A DNA stretch of 64,000 nucleotides from K189A clade bacterium. GTDB taxonomy: Bacteria; Pseudomonadota; Gammaproteobacteria; Pseudomonadales; Azotimanducaceae. This document shows positions 20,995 to 29,341 of the stretch, piece after piece (within the stretch, counting starts at the first letter, position 1; each line of letters begins with the position of its first letter). The stretch covers positions 1-64,000 of the forward strand of contig CACOYI010000003.1 in NCBI GenBank assembly GCA_902631405.1. Direction: 5' to 3'. The translations under genes and the position numbers were made by a program. A model generated the notes under the pieces. It had not been told where the DNA came from. It did not search any database and saw only the letters and a program-made list of their open reading frames with translations.

Positions 20995-22935
20995 ATGAAT
21001 CGTCTTGCTAACCAAGGTTCGTTAGCAGGCAACGATAGCAAGTTCTCATTTGCTCTAATCTTTCAACTTTTGCGGAGATGTTGGCCTTTCTACAAGCCTC
21101 AGTTGAAGCATCTGATAGCATTCTCAGCTTTCGCCTTTTTTATGGCGCTTGTAGTTCTGGTACCTACTTTGATAGGTACTGATCTCATCGAGAATAAAGT
21201 GTTACTGGGGGAGCCCTTAGAGCCTCTGCAATCTGATTTATTATTCCTCGATGAAACCTATACCGCTCAAGTTGAAAACGAAACCAACATATTAAGTCAG
21301 GAGCAGAGGGTTGAAGTTCGAGATCGATTGATTTTTTGGGGTTTTTTTTACGTGTTGCTTCTAATCATCTCGGTAAGCGTTGCTTGGTATTACTCGATTT
21401 GGATTTTTCAGCGCATTAACCAAGATCTCAGGGTGCATTTGCTGGCAAAACTTGAGCGATTGTCTCTGCGATATCATGCCATGTCTCAGACAGGTGATTC
21501 CGTCTATCGGGTTTATCAAGATACGGCGGCGATCACCCGTGTCCTCGAAAATCTTATCACTACACCTCTGAGGATTATCTTCTTTTTGGGTTTTTCTACC
21601 GCTATTCTTGGCGCGTTCTCTCCCTCGCTTGTTTTTCTAATATTATTCGCTGCGGTTCCAATTACGATATTGTTGAAGGTATACACCCCTAAGATCCGCG
21701 TGGCTGCCAGGCTATCCCGAGAACTCAACAGTCTGCTGACATCTAATATTCAGGAGACTCTCTCTGTGATTCGCGTCGTGAAAGCCAATGGAGCGGAAAA
21801 AGAAATGATGAAACGATTCCAGTATGGCTCCACGGCGGCGCTGGAGGCTGCTTATAGTCTTCGGAAATATATGTCTATTCTCACGATTGGGGTTTCAACT
21901 ATTTCTGTAGCAACGGTAATTCTTGCTGAGTATTTGATCGTTGGATGGGCACTTGAGGGTAAAGCGACGTTTTTGGGAGCAGCTATCGCAGTTGTCGGAT
22001 TTGCAGTTTGGAATTTGGGTGCCTTCAAGGCTGCGGTAGCCAGGGGTGAGGAGGCCGCAGACAGTACCAGGCAACTCGCGGAAGTATGGTCCACTGCGCA
22101 AGATACTTTGATTGGCTTGAGTCGTTCTTTTGAATTACTCGATAGTGATGTCGAGGTAGAGGATGCTAAGTCTCCGAAGCCCTTTCCTCAATCTCTTGAT
22201 GGTGTCGCATTTCGCAACCTGGTTTTCTCTTATTCTGAGACAAAGAAGGTCCTCAGTGGCATTAATTTTTCCGCGCTTCCAGGCTCGATTACCGCGGTTG
22301 TTGGAGGCACCGGAAGTGGGAAAAGCACGCTTATGTCTTTGTTGCTTAGACTCTATGACCCTGAGGAAGGATCCATCGAAATTAATGGTATCGATATTCG
22401 GGATTTATCGGTCACCGATCTGCGGAATAACATAGCTATTGCGCTGCAACAAAACGAGTTGTTCGCTATGACCGTAAAAGAAAATATTGTTTATGGTCGA
22501 TCAGGAATAAGTGACATCGATATCGTTGAGGCTTGTAGGATTGCTTGCGCTCATGAGTTTATATCGGCATTGCCCCTTGGATATGACACCGAACTGGGTG
22601 AGCGGGGTGGAAAACTGTCGACTGGCCAAAAACAGAGAATCTCAATCGCCAGGGCGGTAGTTCGGAGCACTCCGATTTTGATTCTTGATGAGCCTACAGC
22701 TTCGCTTGACGCGGAGACGGAAAGAAAAGTTATTGAGAACCTCGCACGCTGGGGGAAAGAAAGAATAGTCTTCATCATTACTCATCGTCTCTCGACGATA
22801 CGAAGTGCTGATCAAATTATCCTCATTCACGAGGGCAATATTTCAGAGTCGGGGACTCATGACGAGCTAATGAAAAATCAAGGACCGTATCGAGATTTTG
22901 TAGACGCTGAACTTGGATTAAGGGCCAAGAACTAA
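20995..22935 (+). CDS. ABC transporter, fused permease/ATP-binding half-transporter (exporter fold)
   Basis: Walker A GGTGSGKST, LSTGQKQR, ILILDEPTASLD, THRLST; similar to 3641..6085. Confidence 0.93.
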   Translation: MNRLANQGSLAGNDSKFSFALIFQLLRRCWPFYKPQLKHLIAFSAFAFFMALVVLVPTLIGTDLIENKVLLGEPLEPLQSDLLFLDETYTAQVENETNILSQEQRVEVRDRLIFWGFFYVLLLIISVSVAWYYSIWIFQRINQDLRVHLLAKLERLSLRYHAMSQTGDSVYRVYQDTAAITRVLENLITTPLRIIFFLGFSTAILGAFSPSLVFLILFAAVPITILLKVYTPKIRVAARLSRELNSLLTSNIQETLSVIRVVKANGAEKEMMKRFQYGSTAALEAAYSLRKYMSILTIGVSTISVATVILAEYLIVGWALEGKATFLGAAIAVVGFAVWNLGAFKAAVARGEEAADSTRQLAEVWSTAQDTLIGLSRSFELLDSDVEVEDAKSPKPFPQSLDGVAFRNLVFSYSETKKVLSGINFSALPGSITAVVGGTGSGKSTLMSLLLRLYDPEEGSIEINGIDIRDLSVTDLRNNIAIALQQNELFAMTVKENIVYGRSGISDIDIVEACRIACAHEFISALPLGYDTELGERGGKLSTGQKQRISIARAVVRSTPILILDEPTASLDAETERKVIENLARWGKERIVFIITHRLSTIRSADQIILIHEGNISESGTHDELMKNQGPYRDFVDAELGLRAKN

Positions 22936-24899
22936 TGGTTCAGTCTCAACGTTACGACGACCGAGTCGATCTGGATGTTGAACTATCCTTTTATCAGACA
23001 CTTGCCCTTCTTGGGCGTTCTGTCTTTCTGCTTAGTCAGGTAAAGCTTTTGTTCTTTTGGAAGCTTATTTTCTCCTCTGTCGCCATTCTTCCCCCACTGG
23101 CTGTACCTTGGCTCCTAAAAATTGTTGTGGATCAGGTTATCTTGCAAGCTCCGATAGAAGGAACTGTTGCCCGTTGGCCGCCCTTTATGATTCCACTGAT
23201 TAGATATGTTGAAGGTCTCAGTCCAATCGATGTGATGGCGTCGGTAACGGCGGTGTATTTGTTTATGCTGATCTTTTTCGGAATGCGAGCTGCTGGGCAG
23301 ATCGCTGATTTGCCCAGAGGATATGATGCTGCGACACAATCAGAACAGGCGCTTTCTTACGGAGAAAGTTCGACGGGGGGGCTCTGGGGATTAATGGAGG
23401 TTCTGCTTTCTGTAAAGTTGACCCAAAAACTTGCCAACGGATTGAGAACAGAATTGATGGGTCGACTCACACGATTAAACATGACGACTTTAGACGAGCA
23501 GCGTATCGGTGACTCGGTGTATAGAGTGATGTACGACGCTCCGATGCTTCCTGAGATTTGTTTCAAGTTGGCGATCAGTCCAGTAATGATTTTAATTGGT
23601 GCAGTTTTGTCGGTTCTGATGATCGGCTACAGCTATGGTGAAGTGTTGCCTGAAATTGTCTGGATTGCTTCGGCGCTCCTGCCAGTAACGTTAGTCATGA
23701 CTTTGCCGTTGTCAGCGTTGGCAAGAAGGTTGAACCAAATAAGTCGTGCAGCGGGGGCAACCACGACGAACGCGATGGAGCAAAGTATAGATAACATCGC
23801 TGCTGTTCAGGCTTTGAACGTTGCCCAGAGTGAATCGAAAGCATTTGAGGAGAAAAGTGCTGAGTCTTTTAGGAGGCATCGGTTTGCAGCCGTTATTGAC
23901 TTGGCCGTCTATGCTATTTCATACACGTCGATATTTATTGGTGTGGGATTTGCGTTTTACATCATGACCGAAAGAGTTGTTGAGGGAACGGTGTCTCCCG
24001 GAGATTATGCTGTGTTATTGGCGCTGTTTTTTACCCTAGGTTTTGCTGCAAGAGACCTTGGTCTTTACTGGATACAGCTGCAAAAAAATGTATCCGCTAT
24101 AAGACGAGTCTTCTTCTTCATTGATTTTACCTCCGAGGCAGATAGGGGTGGTGACTCGCTGAGATCTTTGAATAAAGATATCGTCCTAGAGTCCGTTAAC
24201 TTTTCTTATTCCGAGGGGGTGCCCGTTCTGAAAGATATCAATCTAAAGTTTGGTCTCAATGAAGTCGTTGCCATTGTAGGTCCGACTGGAGCTGGAAAGT
24301 CTACCCTAGCTTACGTGCTTCCTGGATATATTCGCCCGAACACCGGAACGATTAAATTCGATAATCAAGACGTCGCAAATGTACCGGTGAATCAGATCCG
24401 CGAAAAGGTGACTTATGTTTTCCAAGAACATATGCTGTTTTCGGAGAGCATAAGATCCAACCTTCTTTTGGCAAAACCAGATGCTACTGAAGAAGATCTT
24501 TTGTCGGCGTGTAAAATGGCCGGAGCGACAGATTTTTTGGAGGATTTACCGCAGGGACTTGATACAAATGTCGGTAAGTCTGGTGATACATTATCAGTAG
24601 GTCAAAAACAGAGACTGTCGATTGCTCGAGGGATACTTCGAGATACCCCCGTTTTGATTCTCGATGAGCCTACGGCCGCGCTGGACCCTAAAACGGAGAA
24701 CATGCTCGTTAGTGGATTACGACAGTTCGCTCGAAATCGACTTGTGATCGTAATTGCGCACCGACTCTCGACGATTAAAGAAGCAGATCGGATCATTTTT
24801 TTAGATGATGGAAAGGTCTTGGATATCGGAAATCATGACACGCTGATGAAAAACGAGCAGGGCCAATATCGGAGGTTCGTTGAGTTTCAAACGAACTAA
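22935..24899 (+). CDS. ABC transporter, fused permease/ATP-binding half-transporter (exporter fold)
   Basis: Walker A GPTGAGKST, LSVGQKQR, ILILDEPTAALD, AHRLST; start overlaps the upstream ABC stop (TAATG); similar to 1547..3619. Confidence 0.93.
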   Translation: MVQSQRYDDRVDLDVELSFYQTLALLGRSVFLLSQVKLLFFWKLIFSSVAILPPLAVPWLLKIVVDQVILQAPIEGTVARWPPFMIPLIRYVEGLSPIDVMASVTAVYLFMLIFFGMRAAGQIADLPRGYDAATQSEQALSYGESSTGGLWGLMEVLLSVKLTQKLANGLRTELMGRLTRLNMTTLDEQRIGDSVYRVMYDAPMLPEICFKLAISPVMILIGAVLSVLMIGYSYGEVLPEIVWIASALLPVTLVMTLPLSALARRLNQISRAAGATTTNAMEQSIDNIAAVQALNVAQSESKAFEEKSAESFRRHRFAAVIDLAVYAISYTSIFIGVGFAFYIMTERVVEGTVSPGDYAVLLALFFTLGFAARDLGLYWIQLQKNVSAIRRVFFFIDFTSEADRGGDSLRSLNKDIVLESVNFSYSEGVPVLKDINLKFGLNEVVAIVGPTGAGKSTLAYVLPGYIRPNTGTIKFDNQDVANVPVNQIREKVTYVFQEHMLFSESIRSNLLLAKPDATEEDLLSACKMAGATDFLEDLPQGLDTNVGKSGDTLSVGQKQRLSIARGILRDTPVLILDEPTAALDPKTENMLVSGLRQFARNRLVIVIAHRLSTIKEADRIIFLDDGKVLDIGNHDTLMKNEQGQYRRFVEFQTN

Positions 24900-24901
24900 C
24901 G

Positions 24902-25621
24902 CTACGCGCTATCTGGGCGATTTGCGGCAAGAAGAGTTTCCGAGGACTTCCCATAATAAAAGAATGTGATGGCTCTTCTCTCACGATCCGTCTGATTGTC
25001 TCCAGACCAATGAACAGTCTGTGCATGATGCACTATTGCGTCACCGGCTTTCACCTCAATCATTTGCGCGCCATCAGACGCATCGTTATATCCGGTGATA
25101 TTCAAATTCTTATCATGACGCTTTTTATGACTACCTTTGGCGTAGAAAAGGCATCCATTTTCCCGATCCATCTGGTCAAGGGCTATCCAGAGCGTAATGC
25201 CTGCCTTCGGGTGCCAAGGTCTACCTGCTGCGTCAATGTGAGGTGATATTCTCTCAGGTGTTCCCGGCGGACGATCGACGAAAGCGGTGCTAACTGGCCT
25301 GAGTTCATCCTCAAGAAGTGAGGCTAGAAGAGGAAGGTGAGACCCCTGATGAGCTTCTCTACTCAACCATTCTGAATAATTTTGCAGTCCCTTCGCAGCT
25401 AAAAGGTATGATTTGGGTGCGCCCCTAAAGTGTTCTTCACGGTCTTTAAGCATTTTTTCTTTGGCGTCTCTGCCCTCTATTAGTAATGAGTTGATTTCTT
25501 CGTCTCCACCGAATCCCTTTAGATGTACGAACCCATTTTGTTTAAATGCTTTCTGTGTATCACTGTCTGCAGTGACGGAACCAAAATCCAGCGCTGGACG
25601 GTAAAAAGCTTTTTCTTTCAT
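24902..25621 (-). CDS. Phytanoyl-CoA dioxygenase (PhyH)-family Fe(II)/2OG oxygenase
   Basis: FVHLKGF, ISPHIDAAGRPWHPKAGITLWIALDQMDRENGCLFYAKGSHK, GDAIVHHAQTVHWSGDNQTDRERRAITFFYY. Confidence 0.9.
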   Translation of the reverse strand: MKEKAFYRPALDFGSVTADSDTQKAFKQNGFVHLKGFGGDEEINSLLIEGRDAKEKMLKDREEHFRGAPKSYLLAAKGLQNYSEWLSREAHQGSHLPLLASLLEDELRPVSTAFVDRPPGTPERISPHIDAAGRPWHPKAGITLWIALDQMDRENGCLFYAKGSHKKRHDKNLNITGYNDASDGAQMIEVKAGDAIVHHAQTVHWSGDNQTDRERRAITFFYYGKSSETLLAANRPDSA

Positions 25622-27246
25622 GACGAGGAGCTCTCTGCGGAGTCTTTGTCTGTTGTAACTGATCTTTTTCCCTGAACTGGGGTATCTCCTGGAAAAAAAG
25701 AACCTTCGATGGCGTCGCCGTTAACTATCCCCTCGAAGTCAACTTCGAAATCCCAGCCGCCTTTATCAATCGCAAAGCTAAAATTGAGCGTTTCTCCCTG
25801 ATACTGACATGCTGCAATCGGATAGGGTTCAAAACCGTCCTCAAGGAATTCGACTGTTCCTGCATCAAAGTTCACCCTTTGTCTTCCCCAGCCGGTTTCG
25901 AGATCCCAACAACCGCCAGGCGAAGTCTCCTTTGTTGAGACGGCTTCTTGTTCCTCTGGAGAATTGAGTACTTTTTTTGCTACCTGAACGGTCCGTTTTG
26001 CCAGGGAAGAAAACCTGTTTTCATTGTGTCCCTTCACAGCAGACATTAGTCTATCATTAAAGTTATCTATCCATTTCCCAGGCAACTTCTTGGAGCCGCA
26101 TCGAACGCCGAGGATCGAACCCACGGTAGCACCATTGCAGTCCGTATCCCAACCTGCGCGAACAGCTGTCACGATTCCAGATTCAAAGCTATCTTGACCA
26201 GAATAAAGCCCAAGTACAACTAGGGCGGCATTATTAATTGTGTGGACCCCGTGATAATGACCATATTTATCTAGTATCTTTTTGAAAATTTCTTCCCAGT
26301 CATTTAATGCGTGACACCATGTTTTAACGTCATTAACGGCCTCGGCCAGTCTGCAGTTCTCTGGTATTTCACCGAGCCCCGCATCAACGATGTCGTCTAT
26401 AGCTTCAAAAACGAATGATGCTGAAATCATAGCTGCCACAAACATTTCGCCGTAGATGCCATTTTTTTGATGAGAGATACACCCATCCTGGAATGCCAGA
26501 GCGGCTGCTTTTTCCGGCCAACCAGGAGCTGCATATCCAAAAATGTCGGCACGTATTTGCGCTCCAATCCATTCTCGATAGGGGTTTCGACGAATAGCCG
26601 AATCAGGTGGCCAGATGTTCGCAACAAAATTTCGGTAGGCAACATTTTCCGCCGTGTAAACCAGCCCGAAGGGCATGTGTGATAACCATATGTCAGCAAC
26701 AGATCTTGGGGTTAGGTAGGGTCCTTTGCTCTCAAGTGCAATAAGTCCGAGGATCGGAAAGTCCATATCGTCGTCTCGGTCCATCTGCGTTATGTTGCCT
26801 CGGGTGGACGGTTTGTGAACCTTTGGCAATATTCTCTCGTTAAAGGGCAGAAAATCATCCAGCGGAAGAACATCCGAATCTGTTAGGTACTTGTCGATTC
26901 TATGTTTGGGCCAGCCCTCTACCGGCTTTCCCAACGCACAACCAGCGGCTCGTCCTAGCCACCCGCCATAAATCCTCTCGTAAAGTTCTTCGTCAGTGAG
27001 CCTTAGATCAAACTTTCGCTTTCCGGACGGTCTCGCGAGTCTAATTTCTTCTAATGATGAAGGTTCGTGGTAGGGGAAAGTTGGGGATACCTCCAGACCC
27101 ATTAATTCATCATATAATTCAGTAAAATCTTTGTCGGGGCTGCCGTGTAAAGTTTCTAATCGGTTTTCGATACTGGTTGTATCGCAGCCTTCTTCCTTAC
27201 GTTGAATGATTTCCCTCTTTATCAGTTTTTGTTCAATCGATTTCAT
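25618..27246 (-). CDS. ADP-ribosylglycohydrolase (DraG)-fold protein with C-terminal lipocalin-like domain
   Basis: YGGWLGRAAGCALGKPVEGWP, MDRDDDMDFPILGLIALE, AGWDTDCNGATVGSILG. ATGA overlap with the downstream PhyH gene. Confidence 0.88.
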   Translation of the reverse strand: MKSIEQKLIKREIIQRKEEGCDTTSIENRLETLHGSPDKDFTELYDELMGLEVSPTFPYHEPSSLEEIRLARPSGKRKFDLRLTDEELYERIYGGWLGRAAGCALGKPVEGWPKHRIDKYLTDSDVLPLDDFLPFNERILPKVHKPSTRGNITQMDRDDDMDFPILGLIALESKGPYLTPRSVADIWLSHMPFGLVYTAENVAYRNFVANIWPPDSAIRRNPYREWIGAQIRADIFGYAAPGWPEKAAALAFQDGCISHQKNGIYGEMFVAAMISASFVFEAIDDIVDAGLGEIPENCRLAEAVNDVKTWCHALNDWEEIFKKILDKYGHYHGVHTINNAALVVLGLYSGQDSFESGIVTAVRAGWDTDCNGATVGSILGVRCGSKKLPGKWIDNFNDRLMSAVKGHNENRFSSLAKRTVQVAKKVLNSPEEQEAVSTKETSPGGCWDLETGWGRQRVNFDAGTVEFLEDGFEPYPIAACQYQGETLNFSFAIDKGGWDFEVDFEGIVNGDAIEGSFFPGDTPVQGKRSVTTDKDSAESSSS

Positions 27247-27330
27247 GAAGTTTCGGCAGATAGCTCCTCACTATGGATTACTAAGGTTAGATAATATCCG
27301 GGCTGATCGTCAATTTTAGTGATTCCTTCC

Positions 27331-27377
27331 TTCACCCATTTTCACCAGAAATTGGTTTGAGCCTAAAAATGGGTGAA
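27331..27377. promoter_or_regulatory. Candidate operator: perfect 12-bp inverted repeat between divergent genes
   Basis: TTCACCCATTTT (27331-27342) and AAAATGGGTGAA (27366-27377), between starts at 27246 (-) and 27444 (+). Confidence 0.6.
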
Positions 27378-27443
27378 AACCCAAATATTACTGTTGTTCC
27401 GATAAGTTAATTTCTGGAGTATTGGGGAAGGAGGAGAGAGATC

Positions 27444-28073
27444 ATGTTTGAAATTGATATGGAGGCTATAGAGCCAATTGGGGAGTTTGGTTCGAGGGCT
27501 TGGTGTGATGCTTGTGCGAGTTATGGTGTAAAAATACTCGAGGCAGCAGACCTGCCAGGGGACCTCAATTGGGGGTTTAGCGAGCTATATACCTATCCAC
27601 CTGATCGATTGATATCTGAAGACTGGTCTCAATCTGGCTATCACTTTATGGTGAAGGACGGCGTAGTGTCTGGTGGGGCTTCTGTACCCCAAACCTGTCT
27701 GGATCAGGAAGGCTTCCATGCGAAAATACGCTGGGCATACATTTGCAATCAGTCAGCTACAAAATATGGCAGCGCCGGTCAAAGGAAGAGAAGCGAACAA
27801 GAGGCAGTGCTGCTTTCGCAACTTACGGATTTTTTAGGCTTTACGCCGGAAATGGGTGGAGTTCCCAATGCCGTCTGGCCTGCCCCAATAGTAAAAGCGT
27901 TAAGTGTCGGTGTAGAGGAGGGGGCAGGGCTTCATAATATCGCGGCCTCTTTGCAGAGTCCGTCTCCGGAATTTGTCGGCTTGCCGACCACCGATATGGG
28001 TGTGCCCGATTTTTCCAGTATGAGCGATAAACAAAGATCTGAATTCCTAAAGTTATGTGGTCTGCAGGAGTAA
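27444..28073 (+). CDS. Uncharacterised 209-aa protein
   Basis: Intact ORF with a strong Shine-Dalgarno (GGAGGAGAGAG); no recognised family. Confidence 0.75.
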   Translation: MFEIDMEAIEPIGEFGSRAWCDACASYGVKILEAADLPGDLNWGFSELYTYPPDRLISEDWSQSGYHFMVKDGVVSGGASVPQTCLDQEGFHAKIRWAYICNQSATKYGSAGQRKRSEQEAVLLSQLTDFLGFTPEMGGVPNAVWPAPIVKALSVGVEEGAGLHNIAASLQSPSPEFVGLPTTDMGVPDFSSMSDKQRSEFLKLCGLQE

Positions 28074-28153
28074 GTTGCGAGAATATAATGGGTGAATTGC
28101 GTACCTTTAAGATGGTGGTGTTGTTGGGGCTTGACCGATAGAGGTATGAGAGG

Positions 28154-29341
28154 GTGAGCATTGCTAGTTTCTGTGATGAACTGATCTCGGATGGTGCAGG
28201 TTATCGTATAGGAAGAGTTCGTGAGAAATTTCTCAGATCAATGCTCATTGGGATCGAGCATGCAGATTCACTGAATTTGACGAGTATTGCCGGAGCGCTA
28301 GATGAAGGCATTCGGCTGCACGCCACTCAGAAAAGGCTGTCACGGAATCTGGATGACCAAGTATTGTTCGACTTTCTGCAAAATCGTCTCCTGTCCTTGG
28401 CCACAAGTGATGTGTCCGATGATAGCTGGTTAGTGGTTCACACCTATTCCCTAGAGAAAAGGTATGCGAAGAAAATCGAGTATCTTGGGCCCACTGGGAG
28501 AGAGTTAGATCATGGGTTTAAGGTGTGTGAGGTTCTGGCGATCAAACCTGAAAAGAGAGTTTATAAACCGCTAGTGACCCACGTTTGGTCAAATAAGATC
28601 CCTGATTTTGAAAGTGATTCAAGCGAGGTCGCAAAAACGCTTGACCGGGTGCTTGATGCCACTGGCAATAAGGGGCTCGTTTTTTTTGATGACCAGTCGG
28701 TGGGCGCAGACCTGGTGGAATTTTTGATAAATCGACGAGCTTTTGATTACTTTTCAATGATGCCGAGTGACGACGCAAAGGTCGTTCATAGAGATGAGGA
28801 ATGGGTTGTGCGAGAGCTGTTTGATCAAATAGAGACCAAATATGGCAGAACGATGTTTAAGCTGGTCCCCGAGGGCATGCTAGCTAAGGGGAAGATAGAT
28901 CTCGATTTATTTCTTCATGCTGGTGCTCTGGGTGTGAAACGCGTCAATGATTCGAGGCGGCTCACCCTGATTGCGCTGAGGGCAAAGACCAAGCGCTTGG
29001 GGGAAATTTCTATTCCAATCCTGACGACTAAAATAGGCTTGAGAAGCCGAAAATCTCTCATGGGTTTGGTTGAATCATTTTTGTCAATTCAGGATGTAGT
29101 CTCTCTGCACCAAGAGGTTAGAGCGCGTTTTCGTCCAGAAGAGTTTCGGGTATTAACTTACCGGCGATTGCGTTTGCTTTTTAGCCTATTACAGGCTGTC
29201 ATTTTTTATCGGATAGAATCGAAAAGTTCTCCTGTGATTGAAATTCCTAATTTTGCTGACCAACCTCATACAGGAGAGCTGGACAGAACTTATCTCATGC
29301 CTCGCAAAATTGATTCTGAACAGGAGAGGCGAGTTGATTAG
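28154..29341 (+). CDS. IS4-like DDE transposase-derived protein, apparently catalytically degenerate
   Basis: Family-like segments WLVVHTYSLEKRYAKKIEYLG, IPDFESDSSEV, LRSRKSLMGLVESFL and FRVLTYRRLRLLFSLL resemble IS4-type transposases. First catalytic Asp position is His; the Glu of the YREE-like region appears lost. GTG start. Confidence 0.7.
   Translation: MSIASFCDELISDGAGYRIGRVREKFLRSMLIGIEHADSLNLTSIAGALDEGIRLHATQKRLSRNLDDQVLFDFLQNRLLSLATSDVSDDSWLVVHTYSLEKRYAKKIEYLGPTGRELDHGFKVCEVLAIKPEKRVYKPLVTHVWSNKIPDFESDSSEVAKTLDRVLDATGNKGLVFFDDQSVGADLVEFLINRRAFDYFSMMPSDDAKVVHRDEEWVVRELFDQIETKYGRTMFKLVPEGMLAKGKIDLDLFLHAGALGVKRVNDSRRLTLIALRAKTKRLGEISIPILTTKIGLRSRKSLMGLVESFLSIQDVVSLHQEVRARFRPEEFRVLTYRRLRLLFSLLQAVIFYRIESKSSPVIEIPNFADQPHTGELDRTYLMPRKIDSEQERRVD

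Noticed and set aside
28154-29341. Active insertion sequence
   Set aside because: Catalytic positions look substituted, and I saw no immediate terminal inverted repeats or target-site duplication bounding the gene; the ORF is intact, so neither active IS nor pseudogene fits well.
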